From positions 1-29,017 of the forward strand of contig NZ_WMID02000047.1 of the NCBI RefSeq assembly GCF_009711165.2: DNA of 29,017 bases, read 5' to 3'. The DNA comes from Flavobacterium sp. MC2016-06. Its GTDB lineage: Bacteria; Bacteroidota; Bacteroidia; Flavobacteriales; Flavobacteriaceae. Made by a program: the position numbers and the translations under genes. The notes below the pieces were generated by a model, which was not told the DNA's origin, searched no databases, and saw only the letters and a program-made list of their open reading frames with translations. Numbering within the stretch: the stretch's first letter is position 1; every line of letters starts with the position of its first letter. Positions 1-7,118 of the stretch are shown here, one piece after another.

Positions 1-1
1 C

Positions 2-253
2 GAATTTATTTTTGAAAAGGCTTAAAAAGTTTTAGCCACAGATTAAAAGGATTCTCACTGATTTTTTAATTTTAGTAAAAAGGGTTTGCCACGAATTACA
101 CTAATTTTCAAGAATTTATTTTTAAGTTACTTAAAAAGTTAAGTCACAGATTAAAAAAAATCTCACTGATTTTTTAATCTTTTTAATCCTTTTAATCTGT
201 GGCAAAAGATAAAAAAATAAATTAGTGGAAATTAGTGTAATTCGTGGCAAAAA
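2..253. repeat. Nested array of intergenic palindromes (families A and B)
   Basis: The left edge has no gene. It is built from two motifs in both orientations. Motif A (GCCACAGATTAAAAGGATT) starts near 35 and, degenerate, at 143, with its reverse complement ending at 203. Motif B (TTTGCCACGAATTACACTAA) starts at 85, with its reverse complement ending near 251. The A pair at 143-203 lies inside the B pair at 85-251, so the transcript could fold as one hairpin within another. The block starting at 2 is repeated imperfectly at 112, a tandem offset of about 110 bases. The sequence shows the repeats directly; a role in termination or mobility is only inferred. Confidence 0.85.
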
Positions 254-255
254 AC

Positions 256-284
256 AAAAAAACCACGAACTCGAAAATTCGTGG
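256..284 (-). terminator. Terminator of the prolyl oligopeptidase gene
   Basis: Read on the minus strand, a CCACGAA/TTCGTGG stem with an 8-base loop (263-284) is followed by seven T (256-262). It lies about 25 bases past the stop of the gene ending at 309. The stem reuses the tip of repeat family B. Confidence 0.75.
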
Positions 285-308
285 CTAATAAAATTGAAAG
301 TTTAAAGT

Positions 309-2417
309 TTACGATTTAGGCAAAGCTTTAAATCCCATATTGTAAAGTGTAAACGCTTGAATGTCTACATTCTCTTGAATTGAAGCAGCTACAGATTTTC
401 CTGCTCCGTGACCCGCTTTTACATCAATACGAATTAAAACAGGGTTTTCACCCGCTTGTTTTTCTTGTAATTCTGATGCAAATTTAAAACTATGCGCAGG
501 TACAACACGATCGTCATGATCTCCAGTAGTAACCATAGTTGCTGGATATTTAGTGTCTTTTCTAACGTTTTGAACAGGAGAATAGCCTTTTAGATATTCA
601 AACATTTCTTTACTGTCTTGAGCCGTTCCGTAATCAAAAGCCCATCCTGCACCAGCAGTAAAAGCATTGTAACGCAACATGTCCATAACCCCAACAGCAG
701 GCAACGCTACCTTCATTAAATCAGGGCGTTGTGTCATCGTTGCACCCACTAATAAACCTCCATTAGAACCTCCGCGAATAGCTAAGAAATCTGAAGAAGT
801 ATATTTTTGAGCAATTAAATATTCGCCGGCAGCGATGAAATCATCAAACACATTTTGTTTGTGTAATTTAGTTCCCGCATCATGCCATTTTTTTCCGTAT
901 TCGCCGCCACCTCTTAAATTAGCAACAGCATAAATACCACCGTTTTCCATCCAAACCGCATTTGCAATACTGAAACTTGGTGTTAAACTAATGTTGAATC
1001 CGCCGTAACCGTATAAAATAGTAGGGTTTTTGCCGTTTAATTTTAATCCTTTTTTATACGTAATAATCATTGGGATTTTAGTTCCGTCTTTAGAAGTATA
1101 GAAAACTTGTTTAGATTCGTAATCTTCACTTTTAAAGTCTACTTTAGGTTTTTGGTATATTTCAGATTTTCCAGATTTAGGATCAAAAGAGAAAACGCTT
1201 CCAGGTGTAGTGTAATTGGTAAAGCTGTAATAAAGTACTTTTTCGGTCTTTTTACCACCAAATCCGCCAGCAGTTCCAACCGCAGGAAGTTTGATTTCGC
1301 GAATTAATTTTCCGTTATAATCGTATTGTAAAACTAATGAAACCGCATCTTTAGTATAATTAGCAAAGAAATAACCGCCGCCAGTTGATGGAGATAAAAC
1401 ATTTTCGGTTTCTTTAATAAAATCTTTCCAGTTTTCTGGTTTCGGATTACTTACATCAACCGTAACAATGCGTTTGTTTGGTGCATTTAAATCGGTATCG
1501 ATAAACAATTTACTACCTTCATTTTCTATAATGTTGTTGTCGCTGTTAAAATTATCAACAATAGTCACAATCGGACTGTTTGGCTTTGTTAAATCTTTAA
1601 TGTACAATTCGTTTCCGTAAGTAGAATTCGCAGCAGAAATAACCAAATAATGATCGTCTTCTGTAACGTAACCACCAACATATCTTCTTTTTTGATCTGC
1701 TCCAAAAATTACTTTATCTTCTTTTTGAGAAGTTCCAAGTTTATGGAAATACAATTTATGCTGATCTGTTTTGGCAGATAATTCGCTTCCTTTAGGTTTG
1801 TCGTAACTAGAGTAATAAAAACCTTCATTACCAAGCCAAGAAATACCGCTGAATTTAACATCAACTAAAGTATCTTCTAAAACTTTTTTAGATAACGCAT
1901 CAATGATAATTACTTTTCTCCAGTCACTTCCGCCTTCAGAAATAGCATAAGCAGCTTTAGATCCATCTTTAGAAAAATCTAAACCTCCAAGAGAAGTAGT
2001 TCCGTCTTTAGAGAAAGTATTTGGATCTAAGAAAACTTCATCATTTCCTTTTTCGCCTTTTCTGTAAACAACAGATTGGTTCTGTAAACCATTATTTTTA
2101 GAATAATAAGTGTGTTTTCCTTCTGTAAAAGGCGCACTTATTTTTTCGTAGTTCCAAAGTTTTTCCATTCGCTTTTTAAGTTCCTCGCGAAACGGAATTT
2201 TATCTAAATAACCATAAGTAACTTCATTTTGAGCTTTTACCCAAGCTCCTGTTTCAGCAGATTTATCATCTTCAAGCCAGCGATAAGGATCACTTACTTT
2301 AGTGTCAAAATAAACGTCGACAGTTTCTCCTTTTTTAGTCTCAGGATATTGAATTTTATTTTGTGCAAATGAAATTCCTGCGGTTGTGATTGCCATTAGT
2401 AAAAATGTTTTTTTCAT
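309..2417 (-). CDS. Prolyl oligopeptidase family serine peptidase (S9A), exported
   Basis: This 702-residue protein hydrolyses peptide bonds after proline in short peptides. It has a signal peptide (MKKTFLLMAITTAGISFAQ) and so probably acts in the periplasm. The N-terminal two thirds form the beta-propeller that filters substrates. The C-terminal hydrolase has Ser551 in GGSNGG, Asp635 in GDHDDRVVP and His670 in GHGAGK, close in spacing to the porcine enzyme (554/641/680). The chosen start is the ATG at 2417. A TTG eight codons upstream falls inside a TATTTTTG -7 box (2439-2446), which makes it an unlikely start. The gene appears monocistronic, with its own promoter and a terminator at 256-284. 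Family and active site are clear; the physiological substrate is unknown. Confidence 0.95.
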   Translation of the reverse strand: MKKTFLLMAITTAGISFAQNKIQYPETKKGETVDVYFDTKVSDPYRWLEDDKSAETGAWVKAQNEVTYGYLDKIPFREELKKRMEKLWNYEKISAPFTEGKHTYYSKNNGLQNQSVVYRKGEKGNDEVFLDPNTFSKDGTTSLGGLDFSKDGSKAAYAISEGGSDWRKVIIIDALSKKVLEDTLVDVKFSGISWLGNEGFYYSSYDKPKGSELSAKTDQHKLYFHKLGTSQKEDKVIFGADQKRRYVGGYVTEDDHYLVISAANSTYGNELYIKDLTKPNSPIVTIVDNFNSDNNIIENEGSKLFIDTDLNAPNKRIVTVDVSNPKPENWKDFIKETENVLSPSTGGGYFFANYTKDAVSLVLQYDYNGKLIREIKLPAVGTAGGFGGKKTEKVLYYSFTNYTTPGSVFSFDPKSGKSEIYQKPKVDFKSEDYESKQVFYTSKDGTKIPMIITYKKGLKLNGKNPTILYGYGGFNISLTPSFSIANAVWMENGGIYAVANLRGGGEYGKKWHDAGTKLHKQNVFDDFIAAGEYLIAQKYTSSDFLAIRGGSNGGLLVGATMTQRPDLMKVALPAVGVMDMLRYNAFTAGAGWAFDYGTAQDSKEMFEYLKGYSPVQNVRKDTKYPATMVTTGDHDDRVVPAHSFKFASELQEKQAGENPVLIRIDVKAGHGAGKSVAASIQENVDIQAFTLYNMGFKALPKS

Positions 2418-2438
2418 AGTTAGTTTTATCTGTTGTAA

Positions 2439-2446
2439 CAAAAATA
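2439..2446 (-). promoter_or_regulatory. Bacteroidota -7 promoter element for the prolyl oligopeptidase
   Basis: TATTTTTG on the minus strand matches TAnnTTTG, and the predicted transcript begins about 15 bases before the ATG at 2417. No well-spaced TTG is present: the nearest TTTG is 24 bases upstream. Confidence 0.55.
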
Positions 2447-2482
2447 GAACTTTTGTCGTGAAAAATGAGCCAAAAAAATTAA

Positions 2483-2550
2483 ACCATATAAGTCATATAA
2501 GTAAATGTTAACTTAAACTTAGTTAAATGAACTTATATAACTTATATGGT
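2483..2550. repeat. Family P palindrome (ACCATATAAG...), copy 1
   Basis: The arms at 2483-2506 and 2527-2550 are near-perfect inverted copies built on ACCATATAAGTTATATAAGT, with a 20-base loop. It begins 8 bases after the TonB receptor stop, so it may end or stabilise that transcript. The same arm recurs at 9594 and 26581. Confidence 0.85.
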
Positions 2551-2557
2551 AAAAAAA

Positions 2558-4765
2558 TTATAAGTTGAAATTAACGCCTAAAACTATATTTCGTCCAATA
2601 TTTGGAATTCCATCCGTTTTTAATCTAGAAAGGTGAGCAATATATTTTTTATCAAATAAATTGTTTCCGTTTAAGTTAACATCAAAAGCTTTTTTGCCAA
2701 GCTTTACGGTTCCTCCAAAGCCTAAATTTACCAAAGTATATCCTTTAGAAGCCGTTTCAAAACCACTCACATTATCTTGGCTAAAAGTCGAAGAAACGTT
2801 TAAAGAAGCATATCCTTCTTGCAGCCAGTTTTTAATATTAAATTCAGTTCTAAGCGTATTGTTCCAGTTGTTTGCAGGAATCAATGGCAGATAATCGTTG
2901 TTGTCTTTTTTACCCGTTACCGTTTCAAAACTAGTTTCAAAATGCAGCCAATCTAATGGGTGCGGGTGAAAGTGAAAACCAACTTCACCACCGTATAATT
3001 TTGCATTATCTTGAGTATAAGCAAAAACATTATTGTCTTCACGAACCTCACCTGTTGGCGAAGTGTAAATATAATTATTGATGTGATTGTAGAATCCGTT
3101 TACGAAAAACTCAAAATGCGTGTTTTTGTATTCTAAGTTCAAATCAGTCTGAACGTTTTGTTCTGTTTTTAAAGCAGCATTTCCAATTTCATAACGGTTC
3201 GTTCCTTCATGAACACCATTTGAAGTTAATTCGGCCAAGTTTGGAGCTCTAAAACCCGTAGCAACATTCAAACGAAGCGTTAAAGGTTCAGCCAGTTGAG
3301 TTTTATATCCCAAAGAAGCATTAAAACTATCAAAAGAGCGATCTAAAGCTTGAAAATAACCTTCTTCACCTTCTGTTCCATGCGCTATAGAAGTAATGTT
3401 TCGGTTGTCAAAACGTAATCCCGCTTGGATTACGCTATTATTCCATTCGTAATTTGCAGTACCAAAAGCACCAAAATCATTTGTAGTTGCATCTGGAATT
3501 AAATATTCTGCACCAGAATTAGCATTTGTCTGGTGCATTCCCTGCACGCCAAAAATCGTTTCAATTTTGCCCAATTTTGGGAAATGGTATTTTGCGTTGT
3601 AGTTAAAAGTTTTCAATTTCATGTGTAAAGAAGCCTCGTTGCTGTCTTCAAATTCACTTCTGTCATTTGAAATATAACCCAAATCAACATCTAATTTTGA
3701 GTTCTGAAAAAAGATAACGTTGTTTAAACTCAACAAATGATTAAAAATTCCTTGTCTAGGAAATTCAGTGTCTTTACTTGTAGACTGTTCTGCAATACCA
3801 TTATCAGGCATTCCTAGATCTAATTTGTTGTAATTGTATCTTAAAACACTAGAAAAACTTGAGTTACTGTAGCCAACACCCGTTTTAAAATCAGTTTCGT
3901 TGTAGCGAGTATTGGTTACACGCTCACCATCGGCAATTTTATAATCAGAATGCGTGTTGTAACTGCCTCGAGCTAAAAATTTCCAATTATCAGTAGACGT
4001 TTTTAAACCAATAGAAGAATTACTTCCTTGTGTATTTGTAAAATATTTTTGACTGAAATTAGCTTTAAACGTATTAGCATCGGCAAATTTTTCTGGATTA
4101 AAATATAAAACTCCGCCCAAAGCATCAGAACCATATAATAAAGAAGCTGGCCCTTTTATAACTTCAACACTTTCTATTCCGGCATCATTTAAACCTAAAC
4201 CATGTTCGTCTCCAAATTGCTGGTTTTCGATACGAACTCCTTGTGAATAAACTAAAACACGATTGCCGCTAAGTCCTCGAATTACAGGTTTTCCGATAGA
4301 AGTTCCTGTAGAAATCTGAGAAACTCCAGGAATCGTTGCCAAACCTTCAATTAAGGTAGAAGTTCCTTTTTGCTGTAACGTTTTAATACTTTCATGCTCT
4401 ACTTTCATTACGTTTTGCGATTGTAATTTATTAAAAGGAGTAGATACAATTACTTCATCCATTTCAAAAACAGATTCTAAAAGCGTAAGGTCTAAAGTAT
4501 TTTGTTTTAATAATTTGTCAATCGTTTTATTTTGAGTTGTAAAGCCTACAAAAGCAAAAGAAAGACGTAAACTTCCGTTAGGAAGATTTGTAAATTCGTA
4601 TTTTCCGTTAGCGTCAGTTGTGGTTCCTTTATGTAATTCTGGTGCATAAATTGAAACACCTGGCATTGGCTGATTCTGCGAATCAATTACAGTTCCAGAA
4701 ACAGAATTTTGAGCAGAAAGAATGCTCGAAAACCCTAAAATAAGGGCTAATATTATTTTTTTCAT
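2558..4765 (-). CDS. TonB-dependent outer membrane receptor, candidate metal uptake
   Basis: This 735-residue outer membrane transporter would be energised by TonB-ExbBD. It has a signal peptide (residues 1-18), then a carboxypeptidase-regulatory-like domain (about 20-95, GTVIDSQNQPMPGVSIYAP). The plug (about 115-225) contains the conserved stretches PVIRGLSGNRVLVYSQGV and VEVIKGPASLLYGSDALGG. The rest is a beta-barrel ending in a terminal strand (NIVLGVNFNL). The plug carries GDEHGLGL, and a late barrel segment is His-rich (HFHPHP). The gene upstream on the same strand encodes a small His/Cys-rich exported protein. Together these suggest a transition metal (zinc or copper) or its chelate rather than a glycan; no SusD partner is present. 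The family is certain; the substrate is inference. Confidence 0.93.
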   Translation of the reverse strand: MKKIILALILGFSSILSAQNSVSGTVIDSQNQPMPGVSIYAPELHKGTTTDANGKYEFTNLPNGSLRLSFAFVGFTTQNKTIDKLLKQNTLDLTLLESVFEMDEVIVSTPFNKLQSQNVMKVEHESIKTLQQKGTSTLIEGLATIPGVSQISTGTSIGKPVIRGLSGNRVLVYSQGVRIENQQFGDEHGLGLNDAGIESVEVIKGPASLLYGSDALGGVLYFNPEKFADANTFKANFSQKYFTNTQGSNSSIGLKTSTDNWKFLARGSYNTHSDYKIADGERVTNTRYNETDFKTGVGYSNSSFSSVLRYNYNKLDLGMPDNGIAEQSTSKDTEFPRQGIFNHLLSLNNVIFFQNSKLDVDLGYISNDRSEFEDSNEASLHMKLKTFNYNAKYHFPKLGKIETIFGVQGMHQTNANSGAEYLIPDATTNDFGAFGTANYEWNNSVIQAGLRFDNRNITSIAHGTEGEEGYFQALDRSFDSFNASLGYKTQLAEPLTLRLNVATGFRAPNLAELTSNGVHEGTNRYEIGNAALKTEQNVQTDLNLEYKNTHFEFFVNGFYNHINNYIYTSPTGEVREDNNVFAYTQDNAKLYGGEVGFHFHPHPLDWLHFETSFETVTGKKDNNDYLPLIPANNWNNTLRTEFNIKNWLQEGYASLNVSSTFSQDNVSGFETASKGYTLVNLGFGGTVKLGKKAFDVNLNGNNLFDKKYIAHLSRLKTDGIPNIGRNIVLGVNFNL

Positions 4766-4934
4766 TTGATAATGATGCTATAGTTAATTGATTTTCTTTT
4801 TTTGAAATGAAATGAAAATAATAGTAAAACTTTCCGATCTTAATCAATAGTAAGACTGGAAAATTGAACTGATTTTTAAGATCAATTTAAAAAGAAAGTG
4901 TTTTTGTTTTTTTTGAATTCGAGTATTTCGAAAT

Positions 4935-5288
4935 TTAAGAAACTATAGCTGCAGGCGGACCGCGTAACAAATAAGCACTTCCTGAAAATGTAAAAACAGT
5001 TTCTGAGAAAGTTAAGAAATAAGGGACGTCATGTTGGAAAGTGTGGAACTGAAAGGAGAAATGTTCTGGAACAATATAACTTCCAAAAGCAAAATGACAT
5101 ACATAACACAAATCATAATTATGATGCTGATGCGTTATTTCGCCGCTAGGATTATTGTATTTATGATGGCATTGTTTTTCTGAAAGCTGCTTTGCAATAT
5201 GCTCATAACTGTGTATCGACTGAAACAGTATCGAGAACAATACCGTTGCAGCAAAAGACAGACTTAATATGAGTTGCTTTTTCTTCAT
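4935..5288 (-). CDS. Small exported His/Cys-rich protein paired with the TonB receptor
   Basis: A 117-residue protein with an N-terminal hydrophobic signal (MKKKQLILSLSFAATVLFSI). It then has possible metal ligands: CHHKYN, HQHHNYDLCYVCH, a stretch with further histidines, and a C-terminal RGPPAAIV. The layout resembles small DUF2946-like proteins that sit beside metal receptors, but I assign no family firmly. The ATG at 5288 is chosen because the signal peptide begins there. A perfect TACCTTTG box lies at 5295-5302, only 6 bases upstream, so the mRNA would be nearly leaderless. The receptor gene follows after 169 bases on the same strand, suggesting co-expression. It may bind or hand over a metal ion outside the cytoplasm. 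Confidence 0.75.
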   Translation of the reverse strand: MKKKQLILSLSFAATVLFSILFQSIHSYEHIAKQLSEKQCHHKYNNPSGEITHQHHNYDLCYVCHFAFGSYIVPEHFSFQFHTFQHDVPYFLTFSETVFTFSGSAYLLRGPPAAIVS

Positions 5289-5426
5289 GCCTTGCAAAGG
5301 TATAAAAGATCTAAACAATTTTTAGACTCTATCGCAGATTTATTGAAAAAACTGCAGCAAATGATTTTAATCTTAAGGAAAAAGAGAATAATTACGTTCT
5401 AATTCTCTCCAGAGACTGCATTATAT

Positions 5427-5434
5427 TATATTTG
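5427..5434 (+). promoter_or_regulatory. -7 promoter element for the PorT-like gene
   Basis: TATATTTG matches TAnnTTTG and would give a leader of about 58 bases before the ATG at 5499. Just upstream, AGAGAAT (5383-5389) and ATTCTCT (5402-5408) form a 7-bp dyad that could be an operator. No clear TTG is seen at -33. Confidence 0.4.
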
Positions 5435-5498
5435 TAAGTAAAATAAATTAACTTTAAAATACGTTTACTTGATAACCTCTATAAAACCAAAATACAAT

Positions 5499-6218
5499 AT
5501 GCGATTCCTTTTCAGCTGTTTATTTTTAGTAACGTTTTTTAATATGTCTGCACAGCAGGACGTTAAGTCTGATGTTAAACCAGAAATAAAGCCAGTTGTA
5601 AAAATTGACTCTTTGTATCGTGAAGATCAGTTTTATTTTTCGATGACGTATAATATGTTTACAGATATTCCTGTAAAGTTTAGGCAAAATAAATTTTCTC
5701 TCGGACTTTCTGCCGGTTTTCTGCGCGATATGCCTATCAATAAAAAGAGAACATTTGCTGTTGCAACAGGATTAGGGTTGAGTTATCAAAATTACTTTCA
5801 AAATCTAACGATTTCTAAAGATGCTGCCGGTACTTTAGTTTATCGCGTAAACGATTATGGAGAGTTTGTCTCCAACCATTACAGGCAATATGCAGTAGAA
5901 CTTCCTGTAGAATTTAGATGGAGAAATTCGACTTTTGAGAGTTATAAGTTCTGGAGAATTTATGGCGGAATGAAATTTAGTTATATCTTCTCAAGCACCT
6001 CTGTTTTAGACGATGGAGAGAATACTTATAGAATAAACAATAATTCAGATATCAATAAAATTCAATATGGTGCCTATCTTTCTGCAGGTTATAATACTTG
6101 GAATGTTTATTTGTATTATGGATTAAACTCCTTGTTTAAATCTTCTGTGAAAACAGTTTCAGGAGAAAGTCTTAATATGAAAACGCTTAATGCGGGACTT
6201 ATTTTCTACATTTTATAG
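5499..6218 (+). CDS. PorT-family outer membrane beta-barrel protein
   Basis: A 239-residue protein with a signal peptide (MRFLFSCLFLVTFFNMSAQQ) and alternating aromatic/polar strands ending in LNAGLIFYIL. The stretches EDQFYFSMTYN, GFLRDMPINKKR, VELPVEFRWR and YKFWRIYGGMKFSYIF match the PorT-like family of Bacteroidota. The founding member, PorT, belongs to the type IX secretion/gliding machinery, but many paralogues have no known role and this one is not next to other secretion genes. The ATG at 5499 is used because the signal peptide starts there; the TTG at 5469 would add ten residues ahead of it. The 3' end overlaps the convergent gene at 6213 by six bases. Confidence 0.8.
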   Translation: MRFLFSCLFLVTFFNMSAQQDVKSDVKPEIKPVVKIDSLYREDQFYFSMTYNMFTDIPVKFRQNKFSLGLSAGFLRDMPINKKRTFAVATGLGLSYQNYFQNLTISKDAAGTLVYRVNDYGEFVSNHYRQYAVELPVEFRWRNSTFESYKFWRIYGGMKFSYIFSSTSVLDDGENTYRINNNSDINKIQYGAYLSAGYNTWNVYLYYGLNSLFKSSVKTVSGESLNMKTLNAGLIFYIL

Positions 6219-6818
6219 CCACAAATACAGAAACAATACTTGCGGTAAAATTCCGGCAGCTAATCCAATTAAGAGTTCTTTTGGAGTGTGAGCATTCATT
6301 TCTAATCGAGAAGAAGCTACAACACCAGTCATTAAAATCAAGAAAGCCGGCCAATACGGATTATGCATTTGTGAATGAATATCTAATCCGATAACAAAAA
6401 CAGCTAGACCGCTGATCGCCACCATATGTAAACTGGCTTTTATCTTAAAAAGCGAACATATTAAAGCTAAAATTGTACTGAACAAAGCGCCAAGAAAAAA
6501 GAAATGAAGTTCTGGATAACGTACAATAACAATACTTCTTTTTACCAGTAAAATATATAAAAAACATTGCAAAACAAGTGGAATTCTGCGTTGAGAAGTT
6601 TCAGGAAGCATTATCGATTTTGCATGTCCCGTAGAACGAAGTAACATAAAAAACAATATAGGAACGATAATCGTAATGATTAAAATTTGAAACAAAACAA
6701 AGTATTTCTCCTGATTAGAAAAGATGTCTTTTTTGCAGAACAAGTAAAATAATGTAGCATACATCGATATAAAAATCGGATGTAGAATATAAGAGAACAG
6801 AGGCAGTATTTTTTTCAA
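6213..6818 (-). CDS. PAP2-like integral membrane protein
   Basis: A 201-residue protein with about six hydrophobic segments. It carries a weak version of the PAP2 phosphatase signature: KASLH near residue 127 in place of PSGH, and SRLEMNAHTPKE near 170, which fits SRx5Hx3D with Asp changed to Glu. It may be a lipid-phosphate phosphatase or a non-catalytic relative. The start is TTG: an in-frame TAG lies three codons upstream, and the first ATG (residue 19) would remove the MKKILPLFSYILHPIFIS membrane entry. A TATATTTG promoter box at 6843-6850 fits the TTG. The gene overlaps the convergent barrel gene by six bases and no terminator is seen between them. Confidence 0.65.
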   Translation of the reverse strand: MKKILPLFSYILHPIFISMYATLFYLFCKKDIFSNQEKYFVLFQILIITIIVPILFFMLLRSTGHAKSIMLPETSQRRIPLVLQCFLYILLVKRSIVIVRYPELHFFFLGALFSTILALICSLFKIKASLHMVAISGLAVFVIGLDIHSQMHNPYWPAFLILMTGVVASSRLEMNAHTPKELLIGLAAGILPQVLFLYLWL

Positions 6819-6842
6819 AACGTTCTAGTTTGGGGTATTCAA

Positions 6843-6850
6843 CAAATATA
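6843..6850 (-). promoter_or_regulatory. -7 promoter element supporting the TTG start of the PAP2-like gene
   Basis: TATATTTG on the minus strand lies about 25 bases before the TTG codon at 6818, giving a short leader of about 18 bases. This fits translation from TTG rather than from the internal ATG. Confidence 0.45.
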
Positions 6851-6866
6851 ATAAATTAATGGTTTT

Positions 6867-7026
6867 GCTACAGATTAAAAGGACTTACACGAAACTTTAT
6901 TTAAGTTTTGCCACAGATTAAAAGGATTATAAAGATTAAAAATCTGTGAGAATCTTTTTAATCTGTGGCGATTTCATTTTAAGCAGATCAATATAATTAG
7001 TGAAAATTAGTGTAATTCGCGGCAAA
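6867..7026. repeat. Family A/B palindromes upstream of murF-alr
   Basis: The 300-base gap 6819-7118 holds a lone A motif (from 6867), a 60-base A palindrome (6910-6969, arms GCCACAGATTAAAAGGATT matching at 18 of 19), and one inverted B arm ending at 7026 (ATTAGTGTAATTCGCGGCAA). Between 7027 and 7118 I see no clear TAnnTTTG box, so the murF-alr promoter is not placed. Confidence 0.85.
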
Positions 7027-7118
7027 CTTTTTTAATAGTTTAGTAAGCCTTTTTTTAAGAAAATCACAACTCTTTTCTATCTTTAATGTTTTAATTTTGA
7101 CAAAAAGAAACTTTCTAA

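Noticed and set aside
2..253. CRISPR-like array from repeated GCCACAGATT/GCCACGAATT units
   Set aside because: Units occur in both orientations with irregular spacing, and no cas gene is present; they are palindromic dispersed repeats.
1107..1307. Frames of 60-124 codons opposite or within longer genes (for example 1107-1307, 7538-7735, 10308-10682, 16597-16944, 24439-24678)
   Set aside because: All lie antisense or out of frame within well-supported genes, lack leaders or promoters, and have no recognisable domain or plausible composition.
4767..4781. Fur/Zur-like box (TGATAATGAT) just before the TonB receptor start
   Set aside because: Only the left half of the TGATAATnATTATCA consensus matches; the right half does not, and AT-rich DNA gives such half-sites by chance.
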